In this document: positions 1-6,088 of the stretch, in pieces
How the letters are laid out: every line of letters begins with the position of its first letter
Numbering within the stretch: position 1 is the first letter of the stretch
NCBI GenBank assembly: GCA_028292305.1
Contig: JAQGMQ010000423.1
Span: 1 to 7,669 of the forward strand
Direction of reading: 5' to 3'
Source of the DNA: Rhodoferax sp.
Lineage (GTDB): Bacteria > Pseudomonadota > Gammaproteobacteria > Burkholderiales > Burkholderiaceae_C
Length of the DNA: 7,669 bases
The notes under the pieces: generated by a model
The model's database searches: none
What the model was told of the DNA's origin: nothing
Seen by the model: only the letters and a program-made list of their open reading frames with translations
Made by a program: the position numbers and the translations under genes

Positions 1-703
1 ACTCGGGCTGGCGGTCGGCGCGCAGGTCCTCGTCGCGGAAGCACTTGGTGATCTGGTAGTAGCGGTCGAAGCCGGCCACCATCAGCAACTGCTTGAAAAG
101 CTGCGGGCTTTGCGGCAGCGCGAAGAACGTGCCTTCATGCACCCGGCTCGGCACCAGGTAGTCGCGCGCGCCTTCGGGCGTGGACTTGCCCAGCATCGGG
201 GTCTCGATGTCGATGAAGCCGAGCGCGTCGAGAAACTTGCGCACTTCCATCGACACGCGGTAACGCAGCATCAGGTTGGTCTGCATGTACGGACGGCGCA
301 GGTCCAGCACGCGGTGCGTGAGGCGGGTGGTTTCAGACAGGTTGTCGTCGTCCAGCAGGAACGGCGGCGTGACCGACGGGTTCAGCACCTCCAGTTCGTG
401 GCACAACACTTCGATCTTGCCTCTCTTCAGCGTGTCGTTGACCGTGCCTTCGGGGCGCGCGCGCACCAGGCCCGTGACCTGCACGCAGAACTCGTTGCGC
501 AGGCTCTCGGAGACGGCGAACATGTCGGCGCGGTCCGGGTCGCACACCACCTGCACATAACCTTCGCGGTCGCGCAGGTCGACGAAGATCACGCCGCCGT
601 GGTCGCGGCGGCGGTTGACCCAGCCGCACAAGGTGACGGTTTGGCCCAGCAGGGCTTCGGTGACGAGACCGCAGTAGGTGGTACGCATGAGAGAGGAGGA
701 CAT
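1..703 (-). CDS. aspS: Aspartate--tRNA ligase, N-terminal part (cut by window edge)
   Basis: Cytoplasmic class IIb synthetase that charges tRNA with aspartate, using ATP. The visible 234 residues include the N-terminal OB-fold anticodon-binding domain (about residues 6-110, with TLCGWVNRRRDHGGVIFVDL), the stretch IETPMLGKSTPEGARDYLVP around motif 1 and the flipping loop, ALPQSPQLFKQLL, and motif 2 (FRDEDLRADRQPE, with the ATP-binding Arg at about 223). The rest of the catalytic domain lies beyond position 1; bacterial AspRS is normally about 590-600 residues. Two in-frame ATGs compete, at 703 (MSSSLMRT) and 688 (MRT). The second matches the E. coli start, but neither has a clear Shine-Dalgarno sequence, so the choice is uncertain. 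The gene follows the DUF502 gene by 89 bases and probably belongs to the fmdB-DUF502-aspS unit. Whether it is a discriminating or non-discriminating AspRS cannot be judged here. Identity is near certain. Confidence 0.97.
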   Translation of the reverse strand, partial: MSSSLMRTTYCGLVTEALLGQTVTLCGWVNRRRDHGGVIFVDLRDREGYVQVVCDPDRADMFAVSESLRNEFCVQVTGLVRARPEGTVNDTLKRGKIEVLCHELEVLNPSVTPPFLLDDDNLSETTRLTHRVLDLRRPYMQTNLMLRYRVSMEVRKFLDALGFIDIETPMLGKSTPEGARDYLVPSRVHEGTFFALPQSPQLFKQLLMVAGFDRYYQITKCFRDEDLRADRQPE

Positions 704-792
704 GGCGGTTGTTTTCAGGTGGCGCCGCGGGGCGCGTGGGTTGACGGGAAGGGGCGACCGCGGCCGCCGTGCAATGAAACTGACCTGCCGGC

Positions 793-1428
793 CTAGGCCG
801 TCGGCAGCTTGGTCGTGGCAGCCACAGGCATGCCGGGTGCGACCACACCCATGGAGACGATGTACTTGAGCGCATCGTCCACGCTCATCTTCAGCTCGAT
901 ACAGTCGGCGGACTTCAGCATGATGAAGTAGCCGCCGGTGGGGTTGGGCGTGGTGGGCACATACACGCTGAGGTAGTCGCCCAGCAGGTAGTTGGCGGTG
1001 TCGCCGCGCGGCACGCCGGTGACGAAGGCAATGGTCCAGGCGCCTTCACGCGGCCACTGCACCAGCACGGCCTTGCGGAACGCATTGCCGTTTTCGGAAA
1101 ACAAGGTGTCGGACACCTGCTTCACACCTGAATAGATGGAACGCACGATCGGAATGCGGTGCAGCAGGCGGTTCCACCAGTCGACCAGCTTGCGGCCGAA
1201 GAAATTGCTGGCGGCGGCGCCCACCACCAGCAGGATCGCCAGCGCCAGCAGCACGCCGAAGCCGGGAATGTCGACCCCGAGCAGCACCTTGGGTTGCCAT
1301 TGCCCGGGCAGGATCAGCAGGGTCTTGTCCAACAGGCCGATCACCCACTGCAACACCCAGATGGTGATGGCCACCGGCACGATGACCAGCAGGCCCGACA
1401 ACAGCCATTTGCGCACAGCACCCATCAT
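793..1428 (-). CDS. DUF502 family inner-membrane protein
   Basis: A 211-residue protein of the DUF502 family, whose biochemical role is not established. It has a short positively charged N-terminus and two predicted membrane helices, about residues 8-31 (WLLSGLLVIVPVAITIWVLQ) and 56-76 (GFGVLLALAILLVVGAA). A soluble domain follows with two family signatures, RIPIVRSIYSGVKQ (about 91-104) and VPTTPNPTGGY (157-167). The length is typical and it appears intact. It begins MM, so the ATG at 1425 is an equal alternative to 1428. It starts only 5 bases after the fmdB stop with no more than a weak ribosome site (GAGCC), which suggests translational coupling to fmdB. aspS follows 89 bases downstream. 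The order FmdB-like, DUF502, aspS is, from memory, common in Burkholderiales. Family assignment is strong; function is unknown. Confidence 0.93.
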   Translation of the reverse strand: MMGAVRKWLLSGLLVIVPVAITIWVLQWVIGLLDKTLLILPGQWQPKVLLGVDIPGFGVLLALAILLVVGAAASNFFGRKLVDWWNRLLHRIPIVRSIYSGVKQVSDTLFSENGNAFRKAVLVQWPREGAWTIAFVTGVPRGDTANYLLGDYLSVYVPTTPNPTGGYFIMLKSADCIELKMSVDDALKYIVSMGVVAPGMPVAATTKLPTA

Positions 1429-1433
1429 CAGGC

Positions 1434-1805
1434 TCAGTCGGCCGACCGCGGTGCGGCAGGAGCAGGGGCGGGAGAAGCGGCGGATTCGGTCTTGGCGGCA
1501 GGTGCGGCGGGAGCAGGCGCCGCGGCCGTGTCGCCGGACTTGGCGGGCGCATCGGCACCGGGCTTGGCGACATCGGTGGCGCCGGATTCACCCGTGGCAG
1601 GCGCGGGCGCGGACTTGCCGGCACCGTTCTTGAAATCGGTCACGTACCAGCCGGAACCCTTGAGCTGAAAGCCCGCGGCCGTGACCTGCTTCTTGAAAGC
1701 AGGCGCGCCGCAGTTGGGGCAGACGGTCAACGGGGCATCCGACATTTTTTGCAGGACGTCCTTGCTGTGCCCGCAGGACTCGCATTTATAAGCGTAGATA
1801 GGCAT
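1434..1805 (-). CDS. FmdB-family zinc-ribbon protein with Ala/Pro-rich tail
   Basis: A 123-residue putative regulatory or accessory protein of the FmdB type. The first 60 residues form a rubredoxin-like zinc ribbon: MPIYAYKCESCGH with Cys8/Cys11 and VCPNCG with Cys29/Cys32, followed by the conserved QVTAAGFQLKGSGWYVTDF. The rest, from about residue 62, is low-complexity Ala/Pro/Lys-rich sequence (PAPAAPAAK, PAPAPAAP) ending in RSAD, and is probably disordered. The name derives from a protein near formamidase genes; for this stand-alone form no reaction is known, and a role in metal or nucleic-acid binding is inference. It is the first gene of its unit: a perfect TATAAT box lies about 37 bases upstream and a probable ubiB terminator lies beyond that. 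The ribosome site is weak. It leads into the DUF502 gene after 5 bases. Confidence 0.92.
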   Translation of the reverse strand: MPIYAYKCESCGHSKDVLQKMSDAPLTVCPNCGAPAFKKQVTAAGFQLKGSGWYVTDFKNGAGKSAPAPATGESGATDVAKPGADAPAKSGDTAAAPAPAAPAAKTESAASPAPAPAAPRSAD

Positions 1806-1841
1806 GGCGTGAAAGGCTCTGGTGAGGTTGCAAAGCCTTCA

Positions 1842-1847
1842 ATTATA
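1842..1847 (-). promoter_or_regulatory. Probable -10 box (TATAAT) of the fmdB-DUF502-aspS unit
   Basis: On the minus strand this reads as a perfect TATAAT consensus in an otherwise GC-rich gap, 36 bases before the fmdB ATG at 1805. Transcription would start near 1834-1836 and give a leader of about 30 bases. The hexamer 17 bases upstream (GGCGGT) is a poor -35, so the promoter may be weak or need an activator. Position and spacing fit the start of a new transcription unit after ubiB. Confidence 0.55.
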
Positions 1848-1875
1848 AGGCGCGCCGGTGTGCGACCGCCCAGCG

Positions 1876-1906
1876 AAAACCGGCCATTCCCGGGCGACCC
1901 GAATGG
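1876..1906 (-). terminator. Possible Rho-independent terminator downstream of ubiB
   Basis: On the minus strand, starting 21 bases after the ubiB stop, CCATTC pairs with GAATGG (1901-1906 with 1884-1889). Inside that, GGG-TCG-CCC forms a continuing stem with a 2-base bulge. The hairpin is followed 4 bases later by TTTT (1879-1876). The U tract is short, so this is a moderate candidate. It sits exactly where the ubi block should end, before the TATAAT box of the next unit. Confidence 0.4.
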
Positions 1907-1926
1907 GTTCGAAGCCGGCCCTCGCC

Positions 1927-3513
1927 TCAGAACATGAACTGGTTGTTGAACATCAGCCGCATCACCAGCAGCCCGAGCGCAAAGCCGATGCCGCCGTAGA
2001 GCACGCTTTGCAGGATGCGGTTGGTGCGCTTCTGCTCCTGCAGCAGGTCTTCGAGCTGGCGGCGGTGCTGCTGGCCGGCGCGGCCATCGGCGCCGCCGTG
2101 GCGCAGGAAGTCGACCAGCAGGCGCGGCAGCTCGGGCAGGATCTTGGCGTAACGCGGGGCCTCGTCGCGCAGCTGCTTGAACAAGGCGTGCGGGCCGATC
2201 TGCTCGAGCATCCACTTTTCCAGAAAGGGCTTGGCGGTGTGCCACAGGTCGAGTTCCGGGTCGAGCTCGCGGCCCAGGCCTTCGATGTTGAGCAGGGTTT
2301 TCTGCAGCAGCACCAGTTGCGGCTGGATCTCCACATGGAAGCGCCGCGAGGTCTGGAACAGCCGCATCAGCACCATGCCCAGCGAAATTTCTTTCAGCGG
2401 CCGGTCGAAATAAGGCTCGCAGACGGCGCGGATGGCGGCCTCCAGTTCGTCGACGCGGGTGTTCGCCGGCACCCAGCCGGATTCGATGTGCAGCTCGGCC
2501 ACACGTTTGTAGTCGCGACGGAAGAAGGCCGTGAAATTCTGCGCCAGGTATTCCTTGTCGAATTCGGTGAGCGTGCCGACGATGCCGAAATCGAGCGAGA
2601 TGTAGCGGCCGAACGTGGCCGGCTCGACGCTGATCTGGATGTTGCCCGGGTGCATGTCGGCGTGGAAGAAGCCGTCGCGAAACACCTGGGTGAAGAAGAT
2701 GGTCACGCCGTCGCGAGCCAGTTGCGAGAAGTCGACGCCGGCCGCGCGCAGCCGCTCCGTCTGGCTGATCGGGATGCCGACCATGCGCTCCATCACGATG
2801 ACCTCGGTGGCGCAGAAGTCCCAGAACATCTCGGGGATCAGCACCAGATTCAGCCCGTCCATGTTGCGGCGCAGCTGCGCGGCGCTGGAAGCTTCGCGCA
2901 CCAGGTCGAGCTCGTCATGCAGGTATTTGTCGAACTCGGCCACCACTTCCATCGGCTTCAGCCGCTTGGCGTCGGCCGACAGGTTCTGCACCCAGCGGGC
3001 CATGGTGCGCATCAGGCCGAGATCGCTTTCGATGGCTGGCAACATGCCGGGGCGCAGCACCTTGACCGCCACGTCGCGGTGGCGACCGCCGCGGTCCTTC
3101 AGCACCGCGAAGTGCACCTGGGCGATGGACGCACTGGCCACCGGTGTCTGCTCGAAGCTCACGAAGATGTCCGCGAGCTTGCGGCGGAACGCGCGTTCGA
3201 TGGTGGCCACCGCCACGTGCGACGGGAACGGCGGTACGCGGTCCTGCAGCAGGGCCAGCTCCACGGCGATGTCGACCGGCAGCAGGTCGCGCCGGGTCGA
3301 CAGTACCTGGCCGAATTTGACGAAGATCGGCCCCAGGCGTTCGAGCGCTTCGCGCAGGCGGCGACCGCGTGGCGCATCGAGCCGTCGACCGAACGTCAGG
3401 ATGCGCGCCAGCACGCGCAGCCAGGGCTTCTGGAAACTGGTCAGTACCAGTTCATCCAGCCCATAACGAAGAACGATCCAGACAATGAAGACGCCGCGGA
3501 ACAAACGGCTCAT
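1927..3513 (-). CDS. ubiB: UbiB, ubiquinone biosynthesis atypical kinase/ATPase
   Basis: Membrane-associated member of the ABC1/COQ8/UbiB family, required for ubiquinone synthesis. It is thought to use ATPase activity to help draw lipid precursors from the membrane for the Ubi enzymes; it does not itself modify the ring. The 528 residues carry the family marks in order: the KxGQ motif (KFGQ, 66-69), the Ala-rich nucleotide loop (ASASIAQVH, 126-134) in place of a Gly-rich loop, the VAVK lysine (Lys151), the catalytic-loop equivalent HADMHPGN (284-291), the metal-binding DFG (308-310), and a C-terminal membrane segment (about 502-522, SVLYGGIGFALGLLVM). The length is close to that of E. coli UbiB (546). 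The start ATG overlaps the ubiJ stop as ATGA, there is no good ribosome site, and so translation is probably coupled to ubiJ. It is the last gene of the ubi block. Confidence 0.97.
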   Translation of the reverse strand: MSRLFRGVFIVWIVLRYGLDELVLTSFQKPWLRVLARILTFGRRLDAPRGRRLREALERLGPIFVKFGQVLSTRRDLLPVDIAVELALLQDRVPPFPSHVAVATIERAFRRKLADIFVSFEQTPVASASIAQVHFAVLKDRGGRHRDVAVKVLRPGMLPAIESDLGLMRTMARWVQNLSADAKRLKPMEVVAEFDKYLHDELDLVREASSAAQLRRNMDGLNLVLIPEMFWDFCATEVIVMERMVGIPISQTERLRAAGVDFSQLARDGVTIFFTQVFRDGFFHADMHPGNIQISVEPATFGRYISLDFGIVGTLTEFDKEYLAQNFTAFFRRDYKRVAELHIESGWVPANTRVDELEAAIRAVCEPYFDRPLKEISLGMVLMRLFQTSRRFHVEIQPQLVLLQKTLLNIEGLGRELDPELDLWHTAKPFLEKWMLEQIGPHALFKQLRDEAPRYAKILPELPRLLVDFLRHGGADGRAGQQHRRQLEDLLQEQKRTNRILQSVLYGGIGFALGLLVMRLMFNNQFMF

Positions 3514-4115
3514 GGAGCGGCCTTGTCGGCCTGGCTGGTGTCTTGGCTGGCTGGCTGGCCGGGGGTGTCGCCGGACCCGCGCGGGCCGACGAACCGGCGC
3601 AGCGTCTGCGCCACCGAACGCGCGACCTGGCCGATGGTGTGCGCCACCGGGTCACCGACGATGCGCGACAGATCTTCTTCGAGGTCCCAGCGCACGTTGT
3701 CGACCAGCCAGTTCACCTCGGCGGCGAGTTGCACGTCACCGGCAATGCGCACGTTGGGCTTGTCGCCACGCATGGCGGCCTGCACCAGCTGAAGAGGCGA
3801 TTCCTCGGTGACAGTGAGCGTCAGATCGGGGTGATCGTCGGGCGTGGCCAGGTCGAGCAGACCGGCCGGCGTGGCCACCAGCGACAGCCGGATGCCGCGC
3901 CATTGCAGCAGCACCACGCGCCCCTTTTGCCGGGCCAGCCGGGCGGTGGCCTCGGGCTCCTGCATCAGCACATGGTTCAGCAGTAGGACGACTCGGTGCT
4001 GGACTTCGTCGACCACCCAGGCCGGTGGCTGCAGATGGGATCCGAGCCGGCCCAGCTGGGCCAAAAGATCCGACACAAAAGGAAATGGGGACTGTGGTGT
4101 TGCCATAGTCCCCAT
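3510..4115 (-). CDS. ubiJ: UbiJ-type SCP2-domain ubiquinone biosynthesis accessory factor
   Basis: A 201-residue lipid-binding accessory protein. In E. coli UbiJ is part of the soluble Ubi complex and is thought to present hydrophobic intermediates to the hydroxylases and methyltransferases. An SCP2-like domain spans about residues 35-140, including HRVVLLLNHVL, the hydrophobic-cavity strand GRVVLLQWRGIRLSLVATPA, and NVRIAGDVQLAAEVNWL, which aligns with the E. coli QGDIQVVQNF region. A helix-rich segment (about 141-176) and a 25-residue Gly/Pro/Asp/Gln-rich tail follow. This tail does not look like the charged coiled-coil end of E. coli UbiJ. Two starts are possible: ATG 4115 (MGTMATPQ) and ATG 4106 (MATPQ). 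A GAGGA about 13 bases upstream serves the first poorly, and both ATGs lie in a strong inverted repeat. The gene overlaps ubiB by 4 bases. Family call is firm from domain plus position; sequence divergence from E. coli is large. Confidence 0.88.
   Translation of the reverse strand: MGTMATPQSPFPFVSDLLAQLGRLGSHLQPPAWVVDEVQHRVVLLLNHVLMQEPEATARLARQKGRVVLLQWRGIRLSLVATPAGLLDLATPDDHPDLTLTVTEESPLQLVQAAMRGDKPNVRIAGDVQLAAEVNWLVDNVRWDLEEDLSRIVGDPVAHTIGQVARSVAQTLRRFVGPRGSGDTPGQPASQDTSQADKAAP
3544..3559. repeat. Tetranucleotide tandem repeat (TGGC)x4 near the ubiJ end
   Basis: Four perfect TGGC units, flanked by degenerate copies of the same motif from 3531 to 3560. They lie in the codons for the Pro/Gln/Ala-rich tail of UbiJ, about 30-45 bases before the ubiB start. 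The unit length is not a multiple of three, so a slip of one unit would shift the ubiJ frame. Four copies is short and may simply reflect base composition. Confidence 0.7.
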
Positions 4116-4116
4116 T
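4084..4116 (-). promoter_or_regulatory. Inverted repeat with U-rich tail over the ubiJ start (possible attenuator or start-codon hairpin)
   Basis: The arms AATGGGGACT and AGTCCCCATT are perfect 10-base inverted repeats (4107-4116 and 4084-4093), separated by 13 bases. Within those, TGG and CCA pair again after one A-C mismatch, leaving a 5-base loop CAACA. In the ubiJ mRNA the first candidate AUG lies in the 5' arm and the second starts at the mismatch. The 3' arm is followed by AUUUCCUUUUGU, so the element looks like an intrinsic terminator or attenuator that extends into the coding sequence. The repeat is directly visible; a regulatory function is inference. Confidence 0.55.
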
Positions 4117-4181
4117 ATTCCCGCTTTCCTCGGGCTTTCTCAGCGCGCCCGACACACAGCATGGGGTGTGCGGCTATTGGA

Positions 4182-5207
4182 TCATTGCAGCGCCTGCACG
4201 CCTGCCACCAGCCAGCCGCTCTGGCCGCTCTTGGGCTTGGTCATGTTCCACACTTCGCGGAATGGGCTCGGGCCCGCCGAGGGCTCTTCGCGGATCATGC
4301 CGGAGAACTCGACACTGGCCATGTAGTCGTCGCCAAGGTCCTCGATGCCGAGCAGCTTGGCCTCCAGCATGACCACGTCGGTCTTGTTGGTCGGGCCGCC
4401 GGTGTGGGCTTCGCGTTCGGTGAGCTGCGACTGGATTTCCTTCAGCATGTCGTCGGTCATCATCGACCGCAGCGAGCTGATGTCGGCGCCGTCCCAGGCG
4501 GATTGCAGGGTGATGAAGTTGTTTTTGGCGGCGCGCAGGAAACCCTGCTCGTCGAACCCGGCCGGCACGCCCCAGGTTTGCGAACCCGCCAGTGCCGAGC
4601 CGATGCCCAGGCCGCCGGCGGCCCCGACGGTGCCTGCACCGGCCACACCGGACGATGCTTCAAAGGCCGCGGCCTGGCTGTTGCGTTCCCAGGGGCGCGC
4701 CGAGGCGTCGTTGCCCACGTTCTCGGGCCGGTAGGTGGACGTGCCCAGGGCTGCGTCGGAACCGGCGCCTGCGCCAGCGCCCTGAAATGCATAGGGGCTG
4801 TTGCGCTGGGGCATGCCCGCCGACTTGCGGCGCATGAACCAGCCGAAGGCGACCATGGCCACCAGCACCAGCAGCGCGATCAACATGAACTGGCCGAAGG
4901 CCGCGCCCATGCCCAGCGAATTCGCCAGCCAGGCCAGGCCCAGGCCCGCGGCCAAGCCGCCGAGCATCGCCCCCCAAGGCCGCTTCGGCGCGACGGCGGC
5001 GGGCGCTGCAGCCGGTGTGTTCGGACGTGCCGCTGCCGCGTTGTTCTGCGCCGGCGCCGCAGGGGCGGTCGGTGCGGCTTCGCGCTGCGTGACGTTGTTG
5101 GACTGGCGGCCGAACGACTTGCCGCCGCCCAAGCGGCGCGCCGCATCGGCGTCGAGCACCGTGGTCAGCGCCAGCGTGGCGGTGAGAATGATTGCCCAGA
5201 TTTTCAT
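4182..5207 (-). CDS. Tim44-like domain protein, secreted or membrane-anchored
   Basis: A 341-residue envelope protein with a C-terminal Tim44-like domain (about residues 219-341: FDEQGFLRAAKNNFITLQSA, then DISSLRSMMTDDML, ending VWNMTKPKSGQSGWLVAGVQ). This fold is shared with the mitochondrial import subunit Tim44, but bacterial members have no proven import role and may bind membrane lipid. The N-terminus has a typical signal peptide (residues 1-22, likely cut after ALTTVLDADA). An Ala/Pro-rich linker (44-74), two hydrophobic membrane segments (about 79-98 and 104-124, followed by MRRK) and a long Gly/Ala-rich linker (140-210) come next. The start at 5207 is well supported by GGAGG 4 bases upstream. 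It lies between ubiE (88-base gap) and ubiJ (66-base gap), where E. coli has no such gene. A link to quinone or lipid handling is inference from position only. Confidence 0.9.
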   Translation of the reverse strand: MKIWAIILTATLALTTVLDADAARRLGGGKSFGRQSNNVTQREAAPTAPAAPAQNNAAAARPNTPAAAPAAVAPKRPWGAMLGGLAAGLGLAWLANSLGMGAAFGQFMLIALLVLVAMVAFGWFMRRKSAGMPQRNSPYAFQGAGAGAGSDAALGTSTYRPENVGNDASARPWERNSQAAAFEASSGVAGAGTVGAAGGLGIGSALAGSQTWGVPAGFDEQGFLRAAKNNFITLQSAWDGADISSLRSMMTDDMLKEIQSQLTEREAHTGGPTNKTDVVMLEAKLLGIEDLGDDYMASVEFSGMIREEPSAGPSPFREVWNMTKPKSGQSGWLVAGVQALQ

Positions 5208-5211
5208 AGTG

Positions 5212-5216
5212 CCTCC
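5212..5216 (-). promoter_or_regulatory. Ribosome binding site of the Tim44-like gene
   Basis: GGAGG on the minus strand, 4 bases before the ATG at 5207. It is the strongest Shine-Dalgarno in the window and fixes this start. The bases just upstream (about 5217-5240) are unusually AT-rich for this genome, but I see no clean -35/-10 pair there. Confidence 0.75.
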
Positions 5217-5295
5217 AGAAATTTACTCTTAACCATATGGGACCGTTTGGCTCAATTTACAGCGCCGCTTCAATGGCTTGGCACGGGTAGGGGTT

Positions 5296-6027
5296 TCAGC
5301 ACTTGATTCCGACGTGCAGAGCCACCATGCCGCCGGTCAGGTTGTGGAAGTCGACATGGCCGAAGCCGGCGGTCTTCATCAGCGCCTTCAATTCCTGCTG
5401 GCCCGGGTGCACGCGGATCGACTCGGCCAGGTAGCGGTAGCTGCTGTCGTCGCCCGCCACCAGCTTGCCCAGGCGCGGCAGCACCTTGAACGAATACCAG
5501 TCGTAGGCCTTTTCAAGCGGCTTGGCGACCTTGGAGAATTCGAGCACCAGCAGCTTGCCGCCGGGCTTCAGCACCCGGTTCATCTCGGCCAGGGCCACGT
5601 CCTTGTGGGTCATGTTGCGCAGGCCGAAGGCTACGCTGACCACGTCGAACGAACCGGTTTCGAACGGCAGCTTTTCGGCGTCGCAGACCATGGTGGGCAA
5701 CACCACGCCGGCGTCCAGCAGGCGGTCGCGGCCGGTGCGCAACATGGCCTCGTTGATGTCGGTATGGACCACGCGGCCAGTGGCTCCGGCCTTCTTGGCG
5801 AAGGCCATGGCCAGGTCGCCGGTGCCGCCGGCGATGTCGAGCACCTGCGCGCCTTCGCGCACGTTGGCCACCAGCACGGTGTAGGCCTTCCAGGCGCGGT
5901 GCAGGCCCATCGACATGAGGTCGTTCATCAGGTCGTACTTGGGCGCAACGGAATCGAACACGCCGCGCACGTGGCGTGCCTTGTCGGTTTCCTCAACCGA
6001 TTGAAAGCCAAAATGGGTAGATGCCAT
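5296..6027 (-). CDS. ubiE: UbiE, ubiquinone/menaquinone C-methyltransferase
   Basis: Class I SAM-dependent methyltransferase that puts the C-methyl group on the benzoquinol ring in ubiquinone synthesis; in menaquinone makers it also methylates demethylmenaquinol. The 243 residues show both family signatures: YDLMNDLMSMGLHRAW (31-46) and RVLKPGGKLLVLEFS (151-165). SAM-binding motif I is LDIAGGTGD (63-71), with acidic Asp90 (HTDIN) and the CDAEKLPF segment (115-122). The length is close to E. coli UbiE (251) and it looks intact. The start at 6027 (MASTHFGFQSVEE) fits the family N-terminus but has no Shine-Dalgarno; the preceding bases read TAGTATACAAACC, raising the possibility of a leaderless message. 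Given ubiB and ubiJ nearby, ubiquinone is the likely main product; no menaquinone genes are visible. Confidence 0.97.
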   Translation of the reverse strand: MASTHFGFQSVEETDKARHVRGVFDSVAPKYDLMNDLMSMGLHRAWKAYTVLVANVREGAQVLDIAGGTGDLAMAFAKKAGATGRVVHTDINEAMLRTGRDRLLDAGVVLPTMVCDAEKLPFETGSFDVVSVAFGLRNMTHKDVALAEMNRVLKPGGKLLVLEFSKVAKPLEKAYDWYSFKVLPRLGKLVAGDDSSYRYLAESIRVHPGQQELKALMKTAGFGHVDFHNLTGGMVALHVGIKC

Positions 6028-6034
6028 GGTTTGT

Positions 6035-6070
6035 ATACTAGATCAAGAAGGCCCGGTGCTCCAGCGTCAA
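6035..6070 (-). promoter_or_regulatory. Candidate ubiE promoter region
   Basis: Two weak promoter readings overlap here on the minus strand. TTGACG (6070-6065) is a good -35 hexamer, but 17 bases on there is only CTTGAT as a -10. TAGTAT (6040-6035) is a better -10, lying 7 bases before the ubiE ATG, with TGGAGC as a poor -35 at 17 bases. The second reading would start transcription at or next to the ATG. Neither is strong. Confidence 0.3.
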
Positions 6071-6088
6071 CCCTGCCTGCGGGCAGGG
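6071..6088. repeat. Perfect 7-bp inverted repeat between the DUF971 gene and ubiE
   Basis: CCCTGCC (6071-6077) and GGCAGGG (6082-6088) form a GC-rich hairpin with a 4-base loop, TGCG on the plus strand. A wider pair, TCAACC (6067-6072) and GGTTGA (6104-6109), overlaps and encloses it, so alternative folds are possible. There is no U tract on either side, so it is not a canonical intrinsic terminator. It lies directly beside the TTGACG hexamer, so it could reduce read-through from the DUF971 gene or be a protein-binding site. Confidence 0.55.

Noticed and set aside
704..792. Separate promoter or terminator between the DUF502 gene and aspS
   Set aside because: The gap is GC-rich with no convincing -35/-10 pair, no stem with a T tract and no other clear motif. 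I see nothing that can be supported.
110..796. Plus-strand open frame opposite aspS
   Set aside because: The minus strand encodes unmistakable AspRS motifs over the same bases; the plus frame has no recognisable protein features.
1895..1922. GGGTTCGAAGCC, resembling a tRNA T-arm
   Set aside because: The flanking bases do not form the 5-bp T stem, and no anticodon arm, D arm or acceptor stem can be built around it on either strand.
1858..3792. Plus-strand open frame of 644 codons opposite ubiB
   Set aside because: It is fully antisense to ubiB, which has all family motifs. Its translation is rich in His, Gln, Arg and Ala with no recognisable domain and no ribosome site. Long antisense frames are expected in high-GC coding sequence.
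4116..4181. Terminator directly after the Tim44-like gene
   Set aside because: Only short stems are visible (CACAC/GTGTG and CCCG/CGGG) with no T tract. The stronger hairpin lies further on, over the ubiJ start.
3996..5306. Plus-strand open frame of 436 codons opposite the Tim44-like gene and part of ubiJ
   Set aside because: It crosses two real minus-strand genes and the gap between them, has low-complexity Arg/Gly/Ala/His composition, and lacks any domain. It is a composition-driven shadow.
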